A DNA stretch of 12,893 nucleotides from DATIRA01 sp964553405 (GTDB lineage: Bacteria > Pseudomonadota > Gammaproteobacteria > Steroidobacterales > Steroidobacteraceae). Positions 1 through 5,608 of the stretch are shown piece after piece. The notes beneath the pieces are model-generated. The model searched no databases. It was not told where the DNA came from and saw only the letters and a program-made list of their open reading frames with translations. Where the stretch lies: assembly GCA_964553405.1 (NCBI GenBank), contig CAZKLS010000079.1, positions 1 to 12,893 on the forward strand, read 5' to 3'. Made by a program: the position numbers and the translations under genes. Positions within the stretch are counted from its first letter, which is position 1, and each line of letters starts with the position of its first letter.

Positions 1-1
1 G

Positions 2-580
2 AGGCGACGTGCGCAGGTCGAGCGGCGCGTGCCGACCACGGCGATCACGGCCAGCATCGCGGGCGCGCTCGCCGTGTCGACCGCGTTGCGGCTCGGCGAC
101 TCTGCCGAGTCGCGCGCGCGACGGATCTTCGTCGACTCGATCGGCGGTGCGGGCAGCGTGACCCTGCTCGAGCGGCGCGCGGGATGCCCCGGTTGCGGCG
201 GCCCCGCGTCGCCGCCACAGGTGATTCGCACGCGCAACCGCTGGATGAGCACGCATTTTTCGGACGACATCGGGCCGTCGACGCTGCAGCATCTCGTCAG
301 GCTCAGCGACGCGCTGATCACGGGCTATGCCTGCCGGGGCTGCGGTCCCGTGCCCGGTGCGGAGCGTTATCTCAGGCGCCGCGCGGCCGATTTCGACGAC
401 TCGATCGCGGTGTGCCCGCAGTGCGGCGAGAACGCGATCGTGATCGAGGTCCGCGACCTGTTCCGCCTCGGTGAGCTCGGCGAGATGTTCGGTCGGGGCG
501 CCGTGCCGGCCAAGTATGCGATCGTCGAAACGGGCGAGCGCAGTTTCTGTTTCGACCTGGAGGAGGACACCGATCCATGA
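2..580 (+). CDS. E1-like (ThiF/MoeB-family) ubiquitin-like activating enzyme, C-terminal part only
   Basis: The frame is open to the left edge, so the start and the adenylating Rossmann core lie outside the window; 192 residues are visible. The first visible helix (visible residues about 10-31, VPTTAITASIAGALAVSTAL) resembles the helix that follows the crossover loop in ThiF/MoeB/E1 enzymes. It leads into a short beta segment ending LLERRAGCPGCG, like the first half of the E1 zinc site. Known E1-like enzymes adenylate the C-terminal glycine of a ubiquitin-like protein and pass it to a cysteine. Three CxxC pairs are visible (CPGC 62-65, CRGC 111-114, CPQC 138-141), one more than the usual two. 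The region after the first pair is an extra C-terminal domain I do not recognise. The gene overlaps the Ubl start by ATGA. The E1 call rests on this C-terminal pattern plus the downstream Ubl, E2 and JAB genes. ATP-binding residues and a catalytic Cys cannot be checked. Confidence 0.8.
   Translation, partial: RRRAQVERRVPTTAITASIAGALAVSTALRLGDSAESRARRIFVDSIGGAGSVTLLERRAGCPGCGGPASPPQVIRTRNRWMSTHFSDDIGPSTLQHLVRLSDALITGYACRGCGPVPGAERYLRRRAADFDDSIAVCPQCGENAIVIEVRDLFRLGELGEMFGRGAVPAKYAIVETGERSFCFDLEEDTDP
561..579 (+). promoter_or_regulatory. Shine-Dalgarno of the Ubl gene, with E1/Ubl translational overlap
   Basis: A perfect AGGAGG at 561-566 sits 10 bases before the ATG at 577-579. That ATG overlaps the upstream TGA (578-580). 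The strong site inside the end of the E1 gene suggests coupled but efficient translation of the small modifier, which such pathways usually need in excess over the enzymes. Confidence 0.7.
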
Positions 581-828
581 GCGATGAAATCAAGATCCAG
601 CTCCGCACGGCCGACCAGACCCGGCTCGCCGAACTGGACCTCGACGCGGCCAGCACCGCGGGCGACATCATCCAGGCAGCGGTGGACAACTGGTCGCTGC
701 CCGGCGACACCGACTACACGCTCGTCAACACGACGACAGGCCGCGCGCTGGTACCGGGTGAAGCGCTGTCGAAGTCGGTCCGGCCCGGGGACCTGATCGA
801 GGTGCAGCCGGTCCTCGTCGCAGGTTGA
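577..828 (+). CDS. Ubiquitin-like modifier protein (YukD/ubiquitin-like fold) ending in Ala-Gly
   Basis: This 83-residue protein is about the length of one ubiquitin domain. The pattern fits a beta-grasp fold: two N-terminal strands (IKIQLRTADQ, LAELDLDAAS), a helix (TAGDIIQAAVDNW), a YTLVN strand, and a final hairpin before a last strand (GDLIEVQPVLVAG). The closing strand resembles the YukD/ubiquitin family, and the protein ends in Ala-Gly with no extra tail. In this pathway the modifier is adenylated by the E1, moved to the E2 cysteine, and joined to a target. Here the C-terminal glycine is already exposed at translation, so a maturation cut may not be needed. It lies between the E1 and E2 genes and has the best ribosome binding site in the operon. 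The Ubl call rests on size, fold pattern and context; the target is unknown. Confidence 0.82.
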   Translation: MSDEIKIQLRTADQTRLAELDLDAASTAGDIIQAAVDNWSLPGDTDYTLVNTTTGRALVPGEALSKSVRPGDLIEVQPVLVAG

Positions 829-848
829 GGTGCCGGCGCCGAGGCACC
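829..848 (+). promoter_or_regulatory. Small inverted repeat covering the E2 ribosome binding site
   Basis: GGTGCC (829-834) and GGCACC (843-848) are exact inverted repeats around an 8-base loop. The likely Shine-Dalgarno of the E2 gene, GAGG at 841-844, five bases before its ATG, lies partly in the loop and partly in the right arm. If formed in mRNA the hairpin would hinder E2 initiation and lower E2 yield relative to the Ubl. The stem is only 6 bp, so this is tentative. Confidence 0.4.
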
Positions 849-849
849 G

Positions 850-1491
850 ATGAGCAACACTCTGCGTCTCGAGACCGACGTCGAGCGTGTCCGCGCGCTC
901 GCCCGGGCGCATGCCGGGCGGATTGAGCTCGTGTCCGTGCCGGCCGGCGCCTCACAGGCACTGGTGGCCGACCTGCGCTATCCGACGGCGCGCAGTCGCG
1001 CCTACCCGGCCGAGGTCGAGACCCGGATTCGGCTGCGGGTCGCGCTGCCCTCGCGTTATCCGTTCGTGCCACCCGTCGCGAGCGTCGAGACCCCCGTCTA
1101 CCACCCCAACGTCTTTCCGTCGGGCCTGGTGTGCCTGGGCACCAAGTGGCTGCCCAGCGAGGGACTCGACCTGTTCCTGAAGCGGGTGATACGGCTGCTG
1201 ACCTTCGACCCGCTGCTGGTCAACGTCGCCTCGCCTGCCAATCGCGACGCGGCGTCCTGGTACCAGAGCGCACGTCGCAGGCATCCGGGTGCGTTTCCGA
1301 CCTGCGAGGTCGGTTTCGCAACGACGGGCGAGCGCCGTCGGGAGCGGGTCGGGTGGCGGGATGCTGCGCAGGGCGCGGGACGCAGCCTGCGCCGCTGCCC
1401 CGGCTGCGCCCGTGAACTCGCGCTGCCGGCCGGCCGACGCGGCACGGTCCGCTGCCCCGCCTGTGGCCAGCGCTTCGAGACCGAGACCTGA
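850..1491 (+). CDS. E2-like ubiquitin-conjugating enzyme with C-terminal zinc ribbon
   Basis: 213 residues. The first 150 or so match the E2 (UBC) fold: a strand-rich part with RYPFVPP (69-75), then YHPN (84-87), seven residues, and Cys95 in VCLG. The HPN-x7-Cys spacing equals that of eukaryotic E2s such as UbcH5, and the downstream KWLP (99-102), the RVIRLLTFDPLL helix and the NVASPAN segment also follow E2 order. His85 and Asn87 would fit the oxyanion-supporting motif, and Cys95 would carry the Ubl thioester. After an Arg-rich linker (about 157-182), two CxxC pairs (CPGC 183-186, CPAC 202-205) form a probable zinc ribbon, an unusual addition to an E2. It could bind substrate or nucleic acid, or stand in for a ligase; that is inference. 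ATG at 850 is preceded by GAGG. Neighbours are the Ubl gene upstream and the JAB gene downstream. Confidence 0.88.
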   Translation: MSNTLRLETDVERVRALARAHAGRIELVSVPAGASQALVADLRYPTARSRAYPAEVETRIRLRVALPSRYPFVPPVASVETPVYHPNVFPSGLVCLGTKWLPSEGLDLFLKRVIRLLTFDPLLVNVASPANRDAASWYQSARRRHPGAFPTCEVGFATTGERRRERVGWRDAAQGAGRSLRRCPGCARELALPAGRRGTVRCPACGQRFETET

Positions 1492-1501
1492 GCGAGCGGC
1501 C

Positions 1502-2044
1502 ATGCAGTGGCGGGAACTCAGCCCCGGGCTGCCGATCCAGGACGAGGCAGCGCTGATCGAACGGCACCCCGACCTGCAGGACCTGCCCCCGGTTCCGGGC
1601 ACGACGATCATCGTCCGGTCATCGCTGCGCCGGAGCGTGCTCGAGCACCTGGCGGCGAGCGACGTCGAGCAGGGCGGCCTGCTGATCGGCGAAGTGTTCG
1701 CAGCGGTTCGGGACGCCGCGGGGCCACCGGCCTTGACGGTGCTGCTGAAGCGCTGCATTCCGGCCACGCACTACGCGGCATCGGCCGTCTCGCTGCAGAT
1801 GGGCACCGACGTCTGGAGCCGGGCCCGCGAGGCGCTCGGGGCCGAGGAGATGATCGCGGGCTGGTACCACAGCCATCCCGGACTCGGCGCCTTTTTCAGC
1901 CGCCGGGACCGGCAAACGCAGCGTGCTTTTTTCAGCCACGCCTGGAGCGTCGGCTGGGTCGTGGACCCGAGCGATGCGAGCGAGGCCTGGTTCGTCGGCG
2001 CAGAAGCGAGCGCGCCAGGGCGCAGCATCACCGTGCCGGACTGA
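1502..2044 (+). CDS. JAMM/JAB (MPN+) metalloprotease, predicted Ubl isopeptidase
   Basis: 180 residues from the ATG at 1502. An ATG-less extension of the frame back to about 1289 would overlap the E2 gene and is Arg/Ala-rich shadow sequence, so it was not used. The JAMM zinc signature is intact: Glu56 in VEQGGLLIG, then His123-Ser-His125-Pro, seven residues from Pro126, Ser133 and Asp136 (HSHPGLGAFFSRRD). These are the ligands and catalytic residues of active enzymes such as AMSH, Rpn11 and BilC/Cap3. The expected reaction is hydrolysis of the bond after the Ubl C-terminal glycine, removing the modifier from targets or maturing a precursor. Because the Ubl here already ends in Gly, removal is the more likely job. 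It starts 10 bases after the E2 stop and ends the operon; the next gene is convergent. No signal peptide or membrane segment is seen, so it should be cytoplasmic. Confidence 0.9.
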   Translation: MQWRELSPGLPIQDEAALIERHPDLQDLPPVPGTTIIVRSSLRRSVLEHLAASDVEQGGLLIGEVFAAVRDAAGPPALTVLLKRCIPATHYAASAVSLQMGTDVWSRAREALGAEEMIAGWYHSHPGLGAFFSRRDRQTQRAFFSHAWSVGWVVDPSDASEAWFVGAEASAPGRSITVPD

Positions 2045-2058
2045 GGATCAGCGCCCCC

Positions 2059-3543
2059 TCAACGAGCAGTGAACCGATCGACGCGCTCGACCAGGTACTC
2101 GTAGAACGGGTTGCTGCGCTGCCGCGTCAGCAGCCAGCCGGGAACCGTGAGCACGCCGTTCTCGCCGTAGGCTTCGACGCGACCGAGCTGGATGTGCCCG
2201 GCCTCGGTGGCCGCGTAGCCGTAAAGTGGATCATCCGGCGGAAATGGCAATGCCACGTGTGACAGCGAGAACACGGTCCTCGGCCAGGCGAGCCCCAGCT
2301 GTCGCACGACCTGGCCGGACTGGGCAGGCTCGGAGCGTCGCTCCACCACCGATGGCGTGCCGGGCCCCCCGTTGGTGACGACAGACAGCGCATAGGGCCG
2401 GCGGGCTGTCTCGACCAGGCGCTGGGTGAGCGGGCCCGGATCGTCGACGAGCAGAGGCTGCGCATCGGCGAGACGGTTCACGTCGAACAGCACGAGCTCG
2501 TGTCCGTCGGCGTCCAGATGCTCGAACAAGACGTCGACCACGGCCTCCGCTCGCACCGTCGCGTCCACGGTCGACAGGAAGGCGAGCACCGGTGGAAAGC
2601 CCTGGAGCGGCCCCGCGCGGGCCATGCGCGCGACCCGGGAAGCGATGTGCCGGGCGAGCCGCTGCACCTCGCCGCCGGCATGCAGGCTGAAGGACGAATA
2701 CTTGTACGGATCGTACTCGTTCTCGACCTGCTGCCAGGCGGCGCGCCCGAGCCCCGGCAGGTGCGACAGCCCGGTCTTGACGCGGCCGACGAAGGCCAGC
2801 GGCGAGATGCCGAGCGCCGGCGAAAGCAGTATCAGGCCGGCCGGTCTAGGCAACGGCTCGCCGTCGAGCAGGTCCAGCGAATAGTCCACGGCGAGCGTCG
2901 CGCCGTTCGAATAGCCGACCATGTATATCGGCCGGTCCTCCGGGAGCCGCGCGCGCATTTCGCGCATGGCGAGCCTGACCGCGGCCTGCATGTCCTCGAT
3001 TTCAAAGCTGAGCAGGCCTGACGGGGCCGTGCCGTGGCCGGGCAGCCGCAGGCCCAGGACCCAGAAGCCGCGTCCTGCCAGGTGCTCCCCCAGCGCGCGC
3101 AGGCTGTAGGGCGAGTCGGTCAGTCCGTGCAGAAGCAGCACTGCAGCTGGTGCCCGGGCGGCGGACCCGAACTCGAAGCTCCGGTTCCAGTTGACCGGCC
3201 ACACGCGCGGGTCGCTGCGGCTGCCGGGCTGGTAGCGGTTGAATCCGCCGGCGACGCCGTCGCCGGAGTTGCGGTAGATCTTCTGCTCGAGTTCCCGGAA
3301 CAGGCGATCCTCGAGGGCCCGGTAGTCCTCGAGCGTCGCGACCGAGGCGGCCCGGTCGGCAGTGAACTCCTCCTGCAGGACGAGCCGGTGCCAGGGCTCG
3401 AGCTGCGGACCGGAACCGAGGAATCGCAGGTACAGGATCGCCCCGACGACCGCCAGCCCCAGCAGCGCCGACATGGCCGTCGACAGCAGAATTCTCGCCA
3501 GCTTCGCCACTCGAGCACGCTCCGGGACCGGCCTAGCGGGCAT
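2059..3543 (-). CDS. Membrane-anchored alpha/beta hydrolase
   Basis: 494 residues from the ATG at 3543. A longer frame to 3654 has a low-complexity start that overlaps the divergent CBS gene, so the shorter start is preferred. Residues 16-39 form one hydrophobic segment after a positively charged N-terminus, probably an inner-membrane anchor with the enzyme outside. The core begins with LLLHGLTDSPYS (136-147, oxyanion-loop HG), then RLPGHGTAPSG (166-176) and the nucleophile elbow GYSNG (210-214) with Ser212. Asp327 (STVDATV) and His429 (LSHVALPF) are the best triad candidates. They lie about 100 residues apart, far more than the usual 25-40, which implies a large insertion before the catalytic His. 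It is lipase- or esterase-like with unknown substrate. The gene ends 14 bases from the JAB gene in convergent orientation and is unlikely to belong to that pathway. Confidence 0.82.
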   Translation of the reverse strand: MPARPVPERARVAKLARILLSTAMSALLGLAVVGAILYLRFLGSGPQLEPWHRLVLQEEFTADRAASVATLEDYRALEDRLFRELEQKIYRNSGDGVAGGFNRYQPGSRSDPRVWPVNWNRSFEFGSAARAPAAVLLLHGLTDSPYSLRALGEHLAGRGFWVLGLRLPGHGTAPSGLLSFEIEDMQAAVRLAMREMRARLPEDRPIYMVGYSNGATLAVDYSLDLLDGEPLPRPAGLILLSPALGISPLAFVGRVKTGLSHLPGLGRAAWQQVENEYDPYKYSSFSLHAGGEVQRLARHIASRVARMARAGPLQGFPPVLAFLSTVDATVRAEAVVDVLFEHLDADGHELVLFDVNRLADAQPLLVDDPGPLTQRLVETARRPYALSVVTNGGPGTPSVVERRSEPAQSGQVVRQLGLAWPRTVFSLSHVALPFPPDDPLYGYAATEAGHIQLGRVEAYGENGVLTVPGWLLTRQRSNPFYEYLVERVDRFTAR

Positions 3544-3641
3544 GATAGGCGCATCCGGCGCCCCCTCGTAAATCCCGAATGGTCCAGCGGCCGGTTCCCG
3601 GTCAGGATTGGACGCCGACACTCCAGCAGAGCCGACCCCGG
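3544..3641. other. Divergent intergenic region between hydrolase and CBS genes
   Basis: These 98 bases separate the two divergent start codons and should hold both promoters. I found no convincing pair of -35 and -10 boxes and no strong ribosome binding site for either gene, so both starts carry some uncertainty. Confidence 0.4.
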
Positions 3642-4079
3642 ATGTCGCGGCCAAGGACAGCGCAGATCCTGGCGTTCATGACGCCGTTTCCGTACTCGAT
3701 CGACATTGAGGCCCCGCTGTCGGAAGCACGCCGCTTCCTGCGTGAACGCGGCATCCGTCACCTGCCGGTCACCGAGCGCGGCACGCTCGCGGGCGTGCTG
3801 ACCGACCGCGACATCAAGCTGGCGCTGGGCCCGGACATCGGTTGCCCACCGGAGCGCGAACTCAGGGTCCGCGACGTCTACCAGCCTGACAGCTTCGTCG
3901 TCGACGCGGACGCCGAACTGGAGGAGGTCGCCAGGACGATGGCCGAGCGGCACGTCGGATCGGCACTCGTCACCCGGGGCGGAAAGCTGGTCGGCATCTT
4001 CACGTCCACCGACGCCTGCCGCGCACTGGCACGCGTGCTGAGCGGGCGGCCCCCCATCGGACCCGACCTCGTGGCCTGA
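3642..4079 (+). CDS. CBS-domain pair protein
   Basis: 145 residues from the ATG at 3642, chosen because the CBS pattern begins about ten residues later (AFMTPFPYSIDIEAPL); an upstream ATG at 3579 adds only low-complexity sequence. Two CBS repeats are clear. The first, about 12-63, ends in LPVTERGTLAGVLTDRDIK. The second, about 78-132, ends in LVTRGGKLVGIFTSTDACRAL. Both have the G-V/I-L/F-T-x-x-D phrase that commonly contacts the ribose of adenine nucleotides. Stand-alone CBS pairs usually bind AMP, ATP or S-adenosylmethionine and act as sensors or partners; no catalytic domain is attached here, so the partner is unknown. It is followed after 7 bases by the helix-hairpin-helix gene, so the two are probably co-transcribed. 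Confidence 0.85.
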   Translation: MSRPRTAQILAFMTPFPYSIDIEAPLSEARRFLRERGIRHLPVTERGTLAGVLTDRDIKLALGPDIGCPPERELRVRDVYQPDSFVVDADAELEEVARTMAERHVGSALVTRGGKLVGIFTSTDACRALARVLSGRPPIGPDLVA

Positions 4080-4086
4080 CGAACGC

Positions 4087-4992
4087 ATGCAACACGGCGA
4101 AGAAAGCGCGCCGGCCGCCGTGACCCACGGCCCGACCACCGCTGACAACCAGCTGTGCGCCGACCGGCTGCGCGAGGCTGCGGACCTGCTGGAGGCGCAG
4201 GGCGCCAACGTGTTCCGCGTCGCGGCCTACCGCAAGGCGGCAGATACACTGCTGGGGCTGGAGGAGGACGTGGGCACGATCCTCGCGAGGGACGGACGTG
4301 CGGGGCTCGAGCAACTGCCGGGAATCGGCCGCGGCATCGCCGCGGCGCTGGCGGAGATGGCGCAGAGTGGCCGCTGGATGCAGCTCGAGCGCCTGCGCGG
4401 CAGCGCCGACCCGGCGCAGCTGTTCACGGTCGTTCCCGGCCTCGGCCATCGGCTCGCCGAGCGCATCCACGAGGAACTGCACATCGACACGCTCGAGGCG
4501 CTGGAGATCGCAGCCCACGACGGGCGGCTCGAGAGCGTGCCCGGCGTCGGGCCCCGCCGCGGCGCAGCGATACGCGCCAGCCTGCAGAGCATGCTGTCCC
4601 GCGGGCGACCGCGGCGCGAAGCCCAGGTCAGCCACGGCGGCCCGCAGGCCGGCCCTTCGGTCGAGACGCTGCTCGCCGTCGACCGCGCGTATCGCGAAAA
4701 AGCGGCGGCCGGCAAACTGCCGACCATCGCCCCGAAGCGCTTCAATCCGACCGGAGAAGCGTGGCTGCCGGTGCTGCACATGGACCGCGACGGGTGGCGC
4801 TTCACGGCCCTTTACTCGAACACGGCGCAGGCGCACCAGCTCGACCGCACCCGCGACTGGGTGGTCCTGTACTTCTACGACGACGAGCACGCGGAAGGCC
4901 AGCACACGGTCGTCACGGAGACCCACGGGCCGCTGGTGGGCCGCCGCGTCGTGCGCGGCCGCGAGCGTGAGTGCCGCAAGTACTACGGCTGA
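4087..4992 (+). CDS. Helix-hairpin-helix protein resembling the N-terminal part of PolX, without a polymerase domain
   Basis: 301 residues. Residues 20-70 match the 8-kDa N-terminal domain of family X polymerases (ADLLEAQGANVFRVAAYRKAADTL). Three HhH hairpins follow: LPGIGRGIA (77-85), VPGLGHRLA (116-124) and VPGVGPRRG (151-159). In PolX the nucleotidyl-transfer palm with its Asp triad comes next, then often a PHP domain. Here a linker (about 171-190) is followed by a 110-residue C-terminal domain (LLAVDRAYREKA to the end) with WLPVLHMDRDGWRFTALYSNT and DWVVLYFYDD, and no GS-x-D-x-D palm motif. The protein probably binds DNA ends, gaps or structured DNA but cannot polymerise; its role is inferred. 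It follows the CBS gene by 7 bases and ends 4 bases from the convergent DUF456 gene. Confidence 0.8.
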   Translation: MQHGEESAPAAVTHGPTTADNQLCADRLREAADLLEAQGANVFRVAAYRKAADTLLGLEEDVGTILARDGRAGLEQLPGIGRGIAAALAEMAQSGRWMQLERLRGSADPAQLFTVVPGLGHRLAERIHEELHIDTLEALEIAAHDGRLESVPGVGPRRGAAIRASLQSMLSRGRPRREAQVSHGGPQAGPSVETLLAVDRAYREKAAAGKLPTIAPKRFNPTGEAWLPVLHMDRDGWRFTALYSNTAQAHQLDRTRDWVVLYFYDDEHAEGQHTVVTETHGPLVGRRVVRGRERECRKYYG

Positions 4993-4996
4993 GTTC

Positions 4997-5482
4997 TCAG
5001 ATCAGGTATGCCGCGGCGAACAGCCCGAGCATGCTGAACACCAGCGCGAGCTTCGCCAGCGTGCCGAACAGCAGCCCCATCCAGGTGGCGACGCCGGCAC
5101 GGGTCGCCTGCTGGACCTTGCCGTGGGAGATGAGCTCCCCGATCACGGCCCCGGCGAACGGACCGAGGATCAGGCCGGGCAGGCCGAAGAAGATGCCGCC
5201 CACGGCGCCGATCGCGGCACCGGCGATCGCGAGCGGCGTCGCGCCGACGCGCTTTGCGCCGAGCACGCTCGCGGCAAAGTCGATCACGAACGACAGCACC
5301 GTCATCAGCCCCAGCAGCACGAGCGGCAGCCAGCCGACCTTCTCGAAGCCGTCGATCCAGGCCGCGAGCAGCAGGCCCGCGAACACGAGCGGCACGCCGG
5401 GCAGCGCCGGCAGGACCGATCCGGACACGCCGACCAGCACCAGCAGCATCGCGAGCAACCACCACCAGGTATCCGCCGTCAT
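4997..5482 (-). CDS. DUF456 family integral membrane protein
   Basis: 161 residues, very hydrophobic, with about four to six membrane segments: 6-22, 27-42, 52-75, 83-104, 106-117 and 133-160. The Gly/Pro-rich SGSVLPALPGVPLVFAGLLL start and the VGGIFFGLPGLILGPFAGAVIGEL glycine-zipper-like stretch are typical of DUF456, a small inner-membrane family without known function. The ATG at 5482 has a good GGAGG seven bases upstream on the - strand. A possible -10 (TATTCT, 5515-5510 on the - strand) lies about 30 bases upstream with no clear -35. A much longer open frame continues upstream across the opposite strand of sodC and hrpB, but it is not part of this protein. Confidence 0.85.
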   Translation of the reverse strand: MTADTWWWLLAMLLVLVGVSGSVLPALPGVPLVFAGLLLAAWIDGFEKVGWLPLVLLGLMTVLSFVIDFAASVLGAKRVGATPLAIAGAAIGAVGGIFFGLPGLILGPFAGAVIGELISHGKVQQATRAGVATWMGLLFGTLAKLALVFSMLGLFAAAYLI

Positions 5483-5536
5483 GAACCTGCCTCCGGGGGT
5501 ACGGGCCGCAGAATAGCCTGTCCGGCCGCGGCAGGC

Positions 5537-5565
5537 TTGAGCGGCGCGGTTCGCGGCAGTAGTCT
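5537..5565 (+). promoter_or_regulatory. Predicted sigma-70-like promoter of the superoxide dismutase gene
   Basis: A TTGAGC -35 (5537-5542) and TAGTCT -10 (5560-5565) are separated by the ideal 17 bases. Transcription would start near 5572, giving a leader of about 37 bases with the GGGAGGG ribosome binding site (5594-5600) eight bases before the ATG at 5609. It lies in the 126-base divergent gap with the DUF456 gene. It probably also drives hrpB. Confidence 0.5.
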
Positions 5566-5608
5566 GCGCTCGGGCGCACAACTCAAATCCTCCGGGAGGG
5601 TCAAGGAC

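Noticed and set aside
1289..1501. Longer N-terminus for the JAB protein
   Set aside because: The extension overlaps the zinc ribbon of the E2, is Arg/Ala-rich, and the ATG at 1502 gives a normal JAB length with the domain starting soon after.
1..2044. A mobile island carrying the Ubl operon
   Set aside because: No integrase, transposase, tRNA, direct repeat or obvious change in base composition is visible at the right boundary, and the left boundary is outside the window.
3120..4208. A 362-codon - strand frame across the hydrolase, CBS and PolX-like genes
   Set aside because: Low-complexity Ser/Arg-rich sequence, overlapping three genes with recognisable domains.
4298..5608. A long frame upstream of sodC in the same phase
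   Set aside because: It is an out-of-frame shadow of the PolX-like gene and of antisense DUF456. A promoter, ribosome site and signal peptide mark the sodC start at 5609.
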